From assembly GCF_000722695.1 (NCBI RefSeq), contig NZ_JPFU01000012.1, forward strand, positions 186,001-250,000: 64,000 nucleotides of DNA, read 5' to 3'. The stretch's first letter is position 1. Each line of letters starts with the position of its first letter. This document shows, in pieces, positions 41,868-52,056 of the stretch. The notes under the pieces are model-generated. The model had not been told where the DNA came from, searched no databases, and saw nothing but the letters and a program-made list of their open reading frames with translations. The translations under genes were made by a program, and so were the position numbers. Source of the DNA: Streptococcus mitis (GTDB lineage Bacteria; Bacillota; Bacilli; Lactobacillales; Streptococcaceae).

Positions 41868-44800
41868 CTACTCACTTTTTGAAAAAGTTGCAAGTCCAAT
41901 AACTGACAATAAGAGAGAAATTCCTGAAATACTTAGAATAATAGAAATCATGTTATTCTCACCAGTGACTGGTAATTGTTTTCCTTCTTTGTTGACTGTA
42001 GCTAAAAGCACTTGTTGACCACTTCCAGCTAGTGTTTTATTCTCATGATTAGCTTCTATAATTGATGGAGTTTTCTCAATTTTATCATTGCTAATTGAAG
42101 GCTTAATAGTTGAGACTTGTCTATTGTGACTGACTAATTTAACAGGTTGCACTTGAGAAACTGGCTTAATCGATGCAACTTGTTTAGCTGGATTAACTGC
42201 CTTAACTGGTACAACTGGTTTAGCTGGATTAACTGCCTTAACTGGTACAACTGGTTTAGCTGGATTAACTGCCTTAACTGGTACAACTGGTTTAATTGGA
42301 TTAGATGGTTTAATCGTTACAACTGGTTTAGTTGGATTAGATGGTTTAATCGTTACAACCGGTTTAGCTGGATTAACTGCCTTAACTGGTACAACTGGTT
42401 TAATTGGATTAGCTAGTTTAATCGTTACAACTGGTTTAGTTGGATTAACTGCCTTAACTGGTACAACTGGTTTAGTTGGATTAGATGGTTTAATCGTTAC
42501 AACTGGTTTAGTTAGATTAGCTGGTTTAATCGTTACAACCGGTTTAGCTGGAATAACTGGATTAATCGTTACAACTGGTTTAGTTGGATTAACTGGATTA
42601 ATTGTTACAACTGGTTTAGTTGGATTAGATGGTTTAATCGTTACAACCGGTTTAGCTGGATTAACTGGCTTAACTGGTGCAACTTCTTTAGTTGAATCAA
42701 CCGGCTTAACTGGTGCAACTTCTTTAGTTGAATCAACCGGCTTAACTGGTGCAACTTCTTTAGTTGAATCAACCGGCTTAACTGGTGCAACTGGTTTGGT
42801 TGGAATCTCTACTTTATTAGCCTTCAGTTTTACAGTCGTCTCTTTTAGAGCATTGATTGCTGCATTAATTTCTTCTTGACTAGCTTCTGAATTTTCTAAA
42901 AGTAGCTTAGCTTTCCTGAAAATAAGATTATATGCATCCTTCTCCTCTTTGCTAGCTGTCAAAAATCTTGGATCTTTGTCTTGGAACTTCACTTCATCCA
43001 CGATAACATTTTTTAGGCTCATGAAATCTGTTTCTTTCCCATTCAGCTGTTCTTGTGCTTTCAAGAAAGTGGTCAATAGACGATCGATTTCATCTTGAGT
43101 TATCAAATCTTTTGTAATTAATAATGCTAAGAGTTTAAATTCACGATCATATTGACCTTTGCGTTCTTGATCAGAATTTATATATTTACCTTTTTTAACT
43201 GTCTCAGCATATGCTTTAATGGCATTCTTCAATGATGTGATATCAGATTCCTTACCATCCAATGTTTGCATAGCAGACTCTAAAGCCTTAACAATTTGGT
43301 CAATTTTATCTTGGTTAAGTTTACTTCCCAATGCTAGTTGCGCATCTTTGACACTTTGGTCAAACATCTCTTTTAAATTCTGTTTTGTATTATAATATCT
43401 TGGAGTTTTAACTACTTCCATTTGTTTATTTAAAGCTGCAATCAAGGCTAACTTAGAAACAACTGAAAGTGACAAAACATTATTTTGACCAAACAGAACT
43501 TTAAATGGTTGAAGATTATCAAGTAATTCATAACCGTTTGACAGATTTACAAGAACCTTATATTCACCAGGAACCACTTTCTTACCATAAGAATTTTTAC
43601 CATATGTTTCAGATGGCAAGACTTGACTCTGACCGTCTTCACCTACCAAAGTAATCGTTGTAGTTCCAGGAACAGCTTGATTAAAGCCAACCGTTACTGG
43701 GGCATATTTCATTTTGTTAGCCAAGAAGGTAATAGTTTGAAAACTATTTTCTTTCGTTAAATCAAATTCCTTAGATAAGGCACTCACAAATTTCAACTCT
43801 GTACGGTCATAGCTAAAAATTTCTGCAACATAATGTCCAAATTTCAAGAAATTAATATCTTTTGATTTATCAACAGTTACATATTGGCCTTCACTATTTT
43901 TAATGCGATAAACATAAGTCGTATCAATCTCACTCTTTGTTTTATTATTTAATATAGCAATTTTTACACGGCCACTATTTTCTTCACCTACAAGATTTTT
44001 TAGAGATATAAAGTCTACATTTCCCGCAAAGTCTTCCACATAATAGAAGATTTTCGATTTATCAATGTTCTTAGGAAGTGTATAACTACCATCTTCATTT
44101 TGTTTGATAATTTGATACTGTTCGATTTCTGAATCTGTTGATTCTCTATTTTCAGAAGGACGAATATAAAAGACTTTTTCTAAAAGAATTCCCCCATTTC
44201 CTACATCCTGAGGTTTACGAGCTATAAATTGTTCTTGATCTTTTTGAGAACGAATATATCCCGAAGTAATCAGAGGTTTTTGTGTATCGATTTGAATTTT
44301 AAATGTTGTGTATTGTTCTTCAGCTCCAGGGACATCTGGCTTATAACTAATAACATAGTCATAAATTCCATCAGAGACTCGATTTCCGTTAGAATCTTTT
44401 CCTCCCCAAGCTGTTTTATCTAGAACGTAACTTCTTGGATTTCTAGTATCGCCATCAAAATAATTTTTTACAAGGTCTGTTGGACGACTTTTCCAAATAG
44501 GGTTACTATGTGTTGTATCTGAAGAATCATAAACTGTTGCACGAAGATTTACCAAGTTTCTATAAACAAGAGTTTTAAATTGAACAGAATCTTTATTACC
44601 ATCATCGTTTGGTGAGATAGCAAGGCGGATGTTCCCCTTTTCATCTAATTGAAGATGGTATTTTCCTTCGGCATCTTGTTTCACTCCGAGTACAGTCACT
44701 CGATTTCCTTGACGCTCTGCTTTTAAAACATTTAAATCATTTTCAGAACTTGTTAAATAAGTTGCATCGTCCGAAGGTGAAATTGCTGGATTATCTTTAT

Positions 44801-47183
44801 CAATTTTAGAGTAAAATCCACTTTTTCCTTCCTGAATCAAATTATAAATTGGTTTTTCTATTGCAGGTAGATTTTGGAATTCTCCCTTAAATCCCATAAA
44901 TGGTAAACCAATAATAGAACCATCATCTGCAGGATTGACAAATCTAACAAATCCTTCTAGAAAATAACCATTTGGCATTATTTTACTAAGTTCTTCAGTA
45001 AACTTACTTGTATCTACTCTAACTGTTACCGTCTTCGTACTATGAGCTTTCACAGTTACTTCAGGCCAGACTGTTTCAGTTAGTTTTCGTGGACGGAGAG
45101 TGAATTTCCCTTCGTTAACTTCATCCGTATTTGTATTTACAACCATCTTCAAAGTTTGGTCTTTGTCCGAAATATTATGAATTGTAACTTCAAAGGTAAA
45201 TTTATCACCAACATTGCCAAGAGTAACACTTGGATAGTTATTTGTACCTGTTACAAATAGATCTGTGCTGGTTGCCGCCATCGTGTCAACTACACCGGCA
45301 CCTTGCTGACGTGGAGAAGTATATGCTCCAGTTTGTTTATTAAAATGTGGTTTTGCAGTAGACATAATTAAAGCTTTTACAATCTCTGAAATTTGACTAG
45401 CTGATAATTCAGGATGTTTCTTTGCTAAATATTCTTTGACTAATGCTGCGACACCAGCTATATGAGGAGCCGCCATACTTGTTCCACTGATACTTCCATA
45501 ACTATTGTCATTAAATGATGAATAGATATTTCCACCAGGTGCAGTAACATCTGGTTTCAATTGTCCATCTGTTGTAACTCCCCAACTTGAAAAATCTGAT
45601 AATTGGTCTGCAACATCTGATTTACGATTATCCATCTTATGATTAAAGACAATTTTATACTGACCAGATTTAAGAATTTCACCATAATGTTTTGAAATAA
45701 AGACAGATGGGATTTTCTTAGCATCACCTGTAACAGACATACTAACATTTGCACCTTCAACGTTGTTATAAATTAAAACTCCAGCTGCACCGTGTTGAAG
45801 AGCATTTTTAATCTTATCAGAGAAATGGATTTTACCACGTTGAATCAGTGCTAACTTGCCTCTTACATCAATATTAGCAAAATCTTCTTCACGACCAATA
45901 CCCGCTGCTACATATTCGTATTCTTTCCCTTTTTCAAAATCTTTTTCTGCTTCAGGTCTATTAAAATCAAACTTACCATAATCAAGTTTAGTATCATTTT
46001 CTAAACCTTTTACTTCAAAGACTTCAGTAGTTAGAATTTTATTATTAATCGAAGCAACAGAAATTGAATCTTCTACTGTAGAGGGATTTCCAACCAGTCC
46101 GTAATCAGGATTTTCTGCTAATGGTTGTGAAAAACCTCTACCGAAAGTATTGCTATTACCAGCAGCAATAACAACAGATACTCCTTTAGCGCGTGCTCTT
46201 TTTACTGCTTCAATAATATCTGAACCTGCATCTACCGTTGAACCCGCACCTGCACCCAAACTCATATTGATCACATCTGCACCTAACGCAACTGCGTCAT
46301 CAATGGCTTTTACATAAAAGGCAGATGCTGTAGTTTTATCTCTGTCTGAAAAAACTCTCATAAACATTATTTGAGCTTCTGGTGCAACTCCATATACCTT
46401 CTCAGAATTCGGAGCTTTATTAACTGGATTTCCAGCTACAATACCAGTAACGTGCATTCCATGAGACTCTTTTTCAGCCTCTTTTATATTATCTGTTCCA
46501 TCAAAGTAATCATAAGCATATACTACCTTGTCACTGTACCATTTCCCATAGTCAATACCAGCAGCCTTTTTAGCTTTTTCGATATCATTCTGATTTTTAA
46601 ATTTCGCCTTTGACGGATCAGAAATACGCAGAACTTCATGATTCAAATCAAGGCCTGAATCTATAACAGCGACTACAGTTCCTTGCCCTTTGTGTCCTGC
46701 TTCCCATGTTTTAGGGACAGTAATCATTTCATTACTGGAGATACTATTTGGCTTTTCTTTATGCCCACTTTGAGATAAGGACTGTGATTGTGAACTTTCG
46801 GAAGAAGAACTGCTTTTTACTGCTGATTCTTCCTTCTTCTCTTCACTTTTTATAGCAGTCTTTTCTTTCTGTGTGATTACATTCTTGTCTGACTTATTAT
46901 CTCTATATTCTATAGAATCATCTTGTTTTAATGACTCTGTCACTTCTGTTTTTTCCTTTGAAGGAGAATCTAGAGCATTCTTGTCAGCCGTGACTGGCGG
47001 TGCGAGCTTATTTGAATCATCTAATTTATTAATTGTTACTGCATGTGTAACTTGATTGGATGTTTCAATTTTTCCCTCATCGGCACTAACCTGTGCGAAA
47101 GTAAATCCGAATACAAAGACCGATAGCAGAAAAATCGTTGCTATTTGGTACTTTTGATGACAAAAATCTTTGCAATCTCCCAT
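41868..47183 (-). CDS. LPxTG-anchored subtilisin-like cell-wall protease (CspA/C5a-peptidase type)
   Basis: The 1771-aa exported protease has a signal peptide (IATIFLLSVFVFGFTFAQVSA, residues 14-34), a Ser/Lys/Glu-rich pro-region, and an S8 domain with catalytic Asp in VVAVIDSGLDL (about 175), His in SHGMHVTGIVAGN (about 240) and Ser in SGTSMAAPHIAGVAAL (about 570). A PA domain is inserted before the Ser. Fn3-like domains follow (residues about 680-1240), then three FIVAR-like helical repeats, about 200 residues of KPV-type 12-aa repeats, and the sortase motif LPVTG with membrane helix and charged tail. All catalytic residues are intact. It is not classical PrtA. Confidence 0.9.
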   Translation of the reverse strand: MGDCKDFCHQKYQIATIFLLSVFVFGFTFAQVSADEGKIETSNQVTHAVTINKLDDSNKLAPPVTADKNALDSPSKEKTEVTESLKQDDSIEYRDNKSDKNVITQKEKTAIKSEEKKEESAVKSSSSSESSQSQSLSQSGHKEKPNSISSNEMITVPKTWEAGHKGQGTVVAVIDSGLDLNHEVLRISDPSKAKFKNQNDIEKAKKAAGIDYGKWYSDKVVYAYDYFDGTDNIKEAEKESHGMHVTGIVAGNPVNKAPNSEKVYGVAPEAQIMFMRVFSDRDKTTASAFYVKAIDDAVALGADVINMSLGAGAGSTVDAGSDIIEAVKRARAKGVSVVIAAGNSNTFGRGFSQPLAENPDYGLVGNPSTVEDSISVASINNKILTTEVFEVKGLENDTKLDYGKFDFNRPEAEKDFEKGKEYEYVAAGIGREEDFANIDVRGKLALIQRGKIHFSDKIKNALQHGAAGVLIYNNVEGANVSMSVTGDAKKIPSVFISKHYGEILKSGQYKIVFNHKMDNRKSDVADQLSDFSSWGVTTDGQLKPDVTAPGGNIYSSFNDNSYGSISGTSMAAPHIAGVAALVKEYLAKKHPELSASQISEIVKALIMSTAKPHFNKQTGAYTSPRQQGAGVVDTMAATSTDLFVTGTNNYPSVTLGNVGDKFTFEVTIHNISDKDQTLKMVVNTNTDEVNEGKFTLRPRKLTETVWPEVTVKAHSTKTVTVRVDTSKFTEELSKIMPNGYFLEGFVRFVNPADDGSIIGLPFMGFKGEFQNLPAIEKPIYNLIQEGKSGFYSKIDKDNPAISPSDDATYLTSSENDLNVLKAERQGNRVTVLGVKQDAEGKYHLQLDEKGNIRLAISPNDDGNKDSVQFKTLVYRNLVNLRATVYDSSDTTHSNPIWKSRPTDLVKNYFDGDTRNPRSYVLDKTAWGGKDSNGNRVSDGIYDYVISYKPDVPGAEEQYTTFKIQIDTQKPLITSGYIRSQKDQEQFIARKPQDVGNGGILLEKVFYIRPSENRESTDSEIEQYQIIKQNEDGSYTLPKNIDKSKIFYYVEDFAGNVDFISLKNLVGEENSGRVKIAILNNKTKSEIDTTYVYRIKNSEGQYVTVDKSKDINFLKFGHYVAEIFSYDRTELKFVSALSKEFDLTKENSFQTITFLANKMKYAPVTVGFNQAVPGTTTITLVGEDGQSQVLPSETYGKNSYGKKVVPGEYKVLVNLSNGYELLDNLQPFKVLFGQNNVLSLSVVSKLALIAALNKQMEVVKTPRYYNTKQNLKEMFDQSVKDAQLALGSKLNQDKIDQIVKALESAMQTLDGKESDITSLKNAIKAYAETVKKGKYINSDQERKGQYDREFKLLALLITKDLITQDEIDRLLTTFLKAQEQLNGKETDFMSLKNVIVDEVKFQDKDPRFLTASKEEKDAYNLIFRKAKLLLENSEASQEEINAAINALKETTVKLKANKVEIPTKPVAPVKPVDSTKEVAPVKPVDSTKEVAPVKPVDSTKEVAPVKPVNPAKPVVTIKPSNPTKPVVTINPVNPTKPVVTINPVIPAKPVVTIKPANLTKPVVTIKPSNPTKPVVPVKAVNPTKPVVTIKLANPIKPVVPVKAVNPAKPVVTIKPSNPTKPVVTIKPSNPIKPVVPVKAVNPAKPVVPVKAVNPAKPVVPVKAVNPAKQVASIKPVSQVQPVKLVSHNRQVSTIKPSISNDKIEKTPSIIEANHENKTLAGSGQQVLLATVNKEGKQLPVTGENNMISIILSISGISLLLSVIGLATFSKSE
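42155..42815 (-). repeat. 36-bp tandem repeats encoding a Pro/Lys/Val wall-spanning stalk
   Basis: Roughly 17 units of about 36 bp encode 12-aa repeats such as VVPVKAVNPAKP, VVTIKPSNPTKP and VAPVKPVDSTKE. Several units are near-identical, a sign of recent expansion. The Pro at regular spacing suits an extended wall-spanning stalk. Confidence 0.85.
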
Positions 47184-47306
47184 AAAATCACTCCTTTTTA
47201 TTTAAATTAAAAGTATTATATACTAAATTATCAGAAAATTCTATCAAAAAAATATTTTGTAACAAAATTGTAATATTAATCATATCATACGATTTAAACA
47301 TAAAAA

Positions 47307-47336
47307 ATTAGCCTTGAGTGATACAAGACTAAATTT
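47307..47336 (-). terminator. pgdA terminator
   Basis: On the minus strand TTAGTCTTG and CAAGGCTAA pair around TATCACT and end in six T's. Confidence 0.75.
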
Positions 47337-47384
47337 CTTTATTGAAAAATTACTTGCTATTTAATTGGTCATTCAGCAAAAATC

Positions 47385-48776
47385 TTACTGATCACGATTA
47401 TAGAATAGTTCATGTGATTTTAATCGTGAATTAAGCATTTCTGGAACTGTGACAAAGTCATAACCTTGCCCTTTCAAGTAGTCAATAACCTTCGGTAGAG
47501 CATTTACAGTCTCAGCATGGATATCATGCATGAGAATAATAGAACCATTCTTGACTTCACGCTGAATTTCTGTCAAAATAGATGCTTCATTTTTACTCTT
47601 CCAGTCCAGACTATCCACATTCCACATAATAAAGCTCAAATCTAAGCTATTGCGAATATCGTCTGTAATGGCTCCATAAGGAGGACGCATGAGCTTAGAA
47701 CTAGAACCCAACACTTTAGTTAGTGCAGCCTCAGTATCAGTTATTTGTTTTTTGGCTTCATCAAGCGAAAGTTTTGAAAGAACTGGATGGCTCCAACTAT
47801 GGTTTCCAATGACATGACCATCCGATTTCATGCGTTTCAAAATCTCTTCATTACCAGCAACATTCTTACCTAAAACAAAGAAAGTAGCCTTAATTCCATA
47901 CTTAGAAAGAGTATCTAATGCTTGAGTTGTCGTTGTAGGATTTGGTCCATCATCAAAAGTCAAGGCTACTACTTTACGATTTTTCTTCTCCAAATAAGCT
48001 TTATAAAGTTCCGCATCCTTATCTAGCAAATATGAGGACTGAATAAGCTCAAAGAAACTAGATACTGGCAAGGCAATCTCATCTAGATTTTCAACTTCCT
48101 GACTTGGATAAAGAATAATTTGGCTATCCTTATAATCAAAGTTCCATGCAGACAAGTCTTGATCAGAGAAGTCTTTAACAAGCTGATCGACCTTTTCTTG
48201 CTCCAATTTCTTATACTGTAAGAAAGAAGTCAGTTCTTTTGTCAGCTTTTCTTTGGCTTTACTAGCATCTGAAAATAATTGATCAAGTGTAAAAAGTTTG
48301 CCATCTTCTGTCAAATGGACTTTTGCCAGACTAGTTTTTTCAGTCTCTTCAACTTTTGACCAAGTTAAATCATAGACTTGTTTCATCACACTTCGGTTAA
48401 CAATCCCTTTTAAAGTCGAATCCTGTTTCTCTGTATAATAAAAAACCAGATTTTCCTTATCTTCTAAATTTTCCTTAATATCCTGCACTATGATTCCTTT
48501 TACAGACGAAATCACTTGCTCCCCTTGGAGAGGATAATAGGTAATCACTTCAGCTTGTCCCTTACGAAAATGATCTTTCTGATTTTCCTCACTCAATTGA
48601 TCATCTTTCTCTTTTTTGAGCGATTCAATCTTTTGTTCAAAGCTTTGTTTTGAAAATACCTTGTAGCCAATCATCGATCCAAGAACACAAATACTTACTG
48701 AAAAGATAGCTACTAGGGCTATTAAACCGATTCTCTTTTTATCGTATTCAACACGATTTGCTCTACTTTTATCCAT
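47385..48776 (-). CDS. pgdA: peptidoglycan N-acetylglucosamine deacetylase
   Basis: The 463-aa membrane-anchored enzyme removes acetyl groups from cell-wall GlcNAc, giving lysozyme resistance. One helix at residues 18-38 ([19 protein letters not shown]) anchors it; two extracellular domains precede the C-terminal polysaccharide deacetylase domain with TFDDGPNP (near 270), NHSWSHP metal His, [13 protein letters not shown] and LMHDIH. It agrees in length and order with pneumococcal PgdA. Confidence 0.94.
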   Translation of the reverse strand: MDKSRANRVEYDKKRIGLIALVAIFSVSICVLGSMIGYKVFSKQSFEQKIESLKKEKDDQLSEENQKDHFRKGQAEVITYYPLQGEQVISSVKGIIVQDIKENLEDKENLVFYYTEKQDSTLKGIVNRSVMKQVYDLTWSKVEETEKTSLAKVHLTEDGKLFTLDQLFSDASKAKEKLTKELTSFLQYKKLEQEKVDQLVKDFSDQDLSAWNFDYKDSQIILYPSQEVENLDEIALPVSSFFELIQSSYLLDKDAELYKAYLEKKNRKVVALTFDDGPNPTTTTQALDTLSKYGIKATFFVLGKNVAGNEEILKRMKSDGHVIGNHSWSHPVLSKLSLDEAKKQITDTEAALTKVLGSSSKLMRPPYGAITDDIRNSLDLSFIMWNVDSLDWKSKNEASILTEIQREVKNGSIILMHDIHAETVNALPKVIDYLKGQGYDFVTVPEMLNSRLKSHELFYNRDQ

Positions 48777-48837
48777 AAGACCATCATATCAAATTCAGGC
48801 TATAATTTCAATGATTTTAGAGAAAACAGTATATTAA

Positions 48838-48864
48838 AAAGAGAGGAAGTTCCCCTCTTAAAAT
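48838..48864 (-). terminator. metK terminator
   Basis: On the minus strand AAGAGGGG and CCTCTCTT pair around AACTT and end in a T run. Confidence 0.75.
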
Positions 48865-48865
48865 T

Positions 48866-50056
48866 TTATTTGACTGCTTCTTTCAAAGCATCTACCTTGT
48901 CCAAACGTTCCCATGGAAGATCAATATCTGTACGCCCCATGTGTCCATAAGCCGCTGTTTGACGGTAAATTGGACGCTTGAGATCCAGCATTTGGATAAT
49001 TCCTGCAGGGCGAAGGTCAAAGATTTGACGAGCCGCTTTTTCAAGTTTGCTTTCAGCTACTGTTCCTGTACCAAAGGTATCGATACGGACAGAAACAGGC
49101 TGGGCAACACCAATAGCGTAAGCCAATTGTACTTCCGCCTTCTTAGAAAGACCCGCTGCAACAATATTCTTGGCAATATAACGAGCTGCATATGAGGCAG
49201 AACGGTCCACCTTAGTCGCATCTTTACCAGAGAAGGCACCACCACCGTGACGAGAGTAGCCACCATAGGTATCCACGATAATCTTACGACCAGTCAAGCC
49301 TGAGTCTCCTTGAGGCCCACCGATTACAAAGCGACCAGTTGGATTGATGAAGAATTTTGTTTGCTCATCCAAGTAAGAGGCTGGAATAACCTCTTTGATA
49401 ACCTTGTTAATGATATCATTGTGAATTTGTTCGTTGCTGGCTTCTGGATCGTGCTGAGTAGAAATCACGACGGTGTCCACACGTACTGGGCGGTCATTTT
49501 CATCATACTCAACTGTAACTTGTGATTTAGCATCTGGGCGAAGATAGCTGATTTCCCCAGACTTACGAAGCTCTGCCAGACGACGAACCAATTTATGACT
49601 GAGTGAGATTGGCAATGGCATGAGCTCTTCTGTTTCATCTACTGCAAATCCAAACATGAGCCCTTGGTCTCCAGCTCCAATTAAGTCCAATGGATCTTGA
49701 TCTGCATTTCCACGAACCTCCAAGGCTTCGTTAACACCTTGGGCGATATCCGGTGACTGCTCAACAAGTGACGGATGGACTCCCACCGTCTCAGCAGAAA
49801 AACCATATTCTGTATTGGTGTAGCCAATCTCTGCAATGGTATCACGAACCACACGGTTAATATCCACATAGGCATTTGTAGATATTTCACCAAAAACATG
49901 GACGGAACCAGTATATACAGCTGTCTCAGCAGCAACGTGCGCATCTGGATCCTTAGCTAAAATAGCATCCAAAATCGCATCTGAAATTTGGTCTGCAATC
50001 TTATCTGGATGCCCCTCAGATACAGATTCAGACGTGAATAATTTACGTTCTGACAT
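48866..50056 (-). CDS. metK: S-adenosylmethionine synthetase
   Basis: The 396-aa enzyme makes SAM from ATP and methionine. Signature motifs are present: [17 protein letters not shown] at residue 10, [12 protein letters not shown] near 115, and [17 protein letters not shown] near 258. It has a very strong ribosome site (GGGGGG at 50065-50070) and a leader of about 240 nt that may sense SAM. Confidence 0.97.
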   Translation of the reverse strand: MSERKLFTSESVSEGHPDKIADQISDAILDAILAKDPDAHVAAETAVYTGSVHVFGEISTNAYVDINRVVRDTIAEIGYTNTEYGFSAETVGVHPSLVEQSPDIAQGVNEALEVRGNADQDPLDLIGAGDQGLMFGFAVDETEELMPLPISLSHKLVRRLAELRKSGEISYLRPDAKSQVTVEYDENDRPVRVDTVVISTQHDPEASNEQIHNDIINKVIKEVIPASYLDEQTKFFINPTGRFVIGGPQGDSGLTGRKIIVDTYGGYSRHGGGAFSGKDATKVDRSASYAARYIAKNIVAAGLSKKAEVQLAYAIGVAQPVSVRIDTFGTGTVAESKLEKAARQIFDLRPAGIIQMLDLKRPIYRQTAAYGHMGRTDIDLPWERLDKVDALKEAVK

Positions 50057-50320
50057 AAAAATGTCCCCCCTTAAAAATAGTGTTATAGAGTTACAAAGTA
50101 CTAGTAGGTATTTCCATTATCTTAGAGTTACAACACGAAAGAAATAAAAACGATACTTTTTTATTTCTGAAGCTAGTCAGGTGCATAGGGTAACCGCATT
50201 ATTGCGACAACCGTAGAATGACGAACGACTTTGGAGCCGTCAGTATTTGCGAATTGAGACTCAAAAGAAAAAATAGAAATTTCTACCATCTTATCGGGAC
50301 TATATAACGTTACCATTATA
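50057..50320 (-). promoter_or_regulatory. long metK leader, candidate SAM-responsive (SMK-box-like) RNA
   Basis: A TATAAT (50315-50320) predicts an RNA leader of about 240 nt. Its last part contains two TTGTAACTCTA copies (complements at 50086-50096 and 50123-50133) enclosed by GTGTT/AACAC, then an unusual six-G ribosome site. SMK (SAM-III) boxes control metK in lactic acid bacteria by masking the ribosome site. I cannot verify the fold, so this is a candidate. The upstream half has no recognised structure. Confidence 0.4.
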
Positions 50321-50389
50321 TCATTTTTAAGCGCAATTTGCAGTCTTTAATGTAGTGTTTCTGTTTAGATAGTTCGTTCTCATAAATAA

Positions 50390-50420
50390 AAAGGTTGGAG
50401 CTCATCACTCCAACAATTAC
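50390..50420 (-). terminator. helicase gene terminator
   Basis: On the minus strand TTGGAGTGA and the reverse arm TCCAA pair, followed by CCTTTTTATTTATG. Confidence 0.65.
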
Positions 50421-50421
50421 C

Positions 50422-51765
50422 TTAAAATGTTTGGCGTTTTGCTTTACGCTCTGCACGACCACGAGCGCGATTTTCAGCACGCTTGGTTTTACGACGTTTT
50501 TCATCAACCGCCCATTGAATTTTTTTCTTATAACCTGGTTTAACTTTTTTCTTTTTCTTTTTAACCAAACCAATCATTTCGATATCAAGCTTATCTTGCT
50601 TTTTCTCACGGTTGGCACGACGATCACGGTCATAAGTATCTTGAAATTCCCCGTCTTTGATCATCTTAGGAGTAAACTTGATTCCCAATTTCTCCAATTC
50701 ACGGATATCCGAGTCATCACTTGGCTGATAAAGGGTAATAGCTGTACCTGGTAAGCCATTTCGTCCAGTACGACCAACACGGTGAACAAAGAAGGACAAA
50801 TCTTGCGGAATGGCATCATTGATAACATGACTGACACCTTCAATGTCAATTCCACGCGCTGCCAAATCTGTTGCGACAATATACTCAAAATCCAGATTTT
50901 TTACCTGATTCATGATTCGCTTGCGTTCACGAGGGGCAATATCCCCATGGATTTTTGCCACCTTCAAGCCTTGAGCAGTCAGATATGAATGCAATTCATC
51001 AGCACGCGTTTTAGTGTTAACAAAAATCATTGCTAAATAAGGTTGCATCAACTGAGTCAACTGGTAAATTTGAGCATTCTTATCTCGGCCCTTGGTCGAA
51101 ATCAACCAATTATCAATGGTATCAGAAATGACCGTTTTGGTCTTGATTTTCTCCATAACAGGATTTGACAAGTATTTTTTCAAAAATGGCTGCAACTTTT
51201 GTGGAATAGTTGCTGAGAAGACCATGAATTGCAGGTCTTTTGGAAGGCTGCCAGCAATCTTATCAACGGTTTCCAAGAATCCCATATCCAAGGTCATATC
51301 TGCCTCATCGACCACAAAGGTCTTGGCCTTGTGAATAGCTAGATCACCAGATTTAACCAAGTCGTAGATACGGCCTGGTGTTCCGATAACAATATGAGGC
51401 TGATTACTTGCCAATTTCTCAATTTGGCGAGCCTTATCCGTACCACCCACATAATTAACCACACGAACTTCGACATCTGAGTGGGCAGCAATCTGACGGG
51501 CCGCTTGGTAAATTTGAGTAGCCAACTCACGGCTTGGTGCAGTAATGACTGCTTGCACACTATCACTAGCTTCATCTAACTGCTGGAAAATCGGTAACAA
51601 GAAAGTATGAGTCTTACCTGAACCTGTTTTTGATTCACCGACTAGATCACGACCTGCCAAAACAATAGGAATCAACTTGTCTTGCACCTCTGTTGGAGTT
51701 GTAAATTTCAACTCCTCCAAGGCTTCACTAATATATTTTTTAAATTGAAATTTCGTAAATGACAT
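50422..51765 (-). CDS. DEAD-box RNA helicase
   Basis: The 447-aa helicase has the Q motif region (FKKYISEALEEL), Walker A ESKTGSGKTHTFL at residue 40, DEAD motif VVDEADMTLDMGF near 150, SAT motif VFSATIP near 183, and HRVGRTGRNG near 325. A highly basic C-terminal tail (KKKKKKVKPGYKKK, AENRARGRAERKAKRQ) binds RNA. It resembles CshB-like streptococcal helicases acting in ribosome assembly, mRNA decay and cold growth. The exact paralogue is not certain. Confidence 0.9.
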   Translation of the reverse strand: MSFTKFQFKKYISEALEELKFTTPTEVQDKLIPIVLAGRDLVGESKTGSGKTHTFLLPIFQQLDEASDSVQAVITAPSRELATQIYQAARQIAAHSDVEVRVVNYVGGTDKARQIEKLASNQPHIVIGTPGRIYDLVKSGDLAIHKAKTFVVDEADMTLDMGFLETVDKIAGSLPKDLQFMVFSATIPQKLQPFLKKYLSNPVMEKIKTKTVISDTIDNWLISTKGRDKNAQIYQLTQLMQPYLAMIFVNTKTRADELHSYLTAQGLKVAKIHGDIAPRERKRIMNQVKNLDFEYIVATDLAARGIDIEGVSHVINDAIPQDLSFFVHRVGRTGRNGLPGTAITLYQPSDDSDIRELEKLGIKFTPKMIKDGEFQDTYDRDRRANREKKQDKLDIEMIGLVKKKKKKVKPGYKKKIQWAVDEKRRKTKRAENRARGRAERKAKRQTF

Positions 51766-51867
51766 AATATCCTCGATTCTATCTATCTTATCAATTATAC
51801 CATATTTTATTCCATTACAGTAGTCTCACTTATTTAGGCTATTTCCAGTAGCTTTTCTAGTCAGAAA

Positions 51868-51900
51868 AAGGCTGGAATTTTATAATCCCAACCTCTTTTC
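51868..51900 (-). terminator. terminator of the EEP hydrolase gene
   Basis: AGGCTGGAATTT and AATCCCAACCT pair around TATAA, with a T tract on the minus strand. It lies left of a BOX. Confidence 0.6.
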
Positions 51901-52050
51901 ATGCTCAATGAAAATCAAAGAGCAAACTAGGAAACTAGCCGCAGCTTGCTCAAAACACTGTTTTGAGGTTGCAGATAGAACTGACGAAGTCAGTAACATC
52001 TATACGGCAAAGCGACGTTGACGTAGTTTGAAGAGATTTTCGAAGAGTAT
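51901..52050. repeat. BOX element, A-B-C
   Basis: boxA (ATGCTCAATGAAAATCAAAG), one boxB (CTCAAAACACTG...GACGAAGTCA) and boxC (TACGGCAAAGCGACG...TTCGAAGAGTAT) are readable in order. It ends 6 bp from the EEP gene stop. Confidence 0.9.
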
Positions 52051-52056
52051 CAGTCA

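Noticed and set aside
42147-42416. 89-aa plus-strand ORF of Trp/Asn repeats (RNWLNRCNLFSWINCL...)
   Set aside because: It is the exact antisense of the protease repeat region and has no ribosome site.
42147-42815. Regular 36-bp repeats that could suggest a CRISPR array
   Set aside because: They are contiguous, in frame, and encode the Pro/Lys repeats of the LPxTG protease; there are no unique spacers or cas genes.
50160-50280. T-box in the metK leader
   Set aside because: No AGGGTGG(N)ACCGCG core is present; the true T-box is at 41670-41683.
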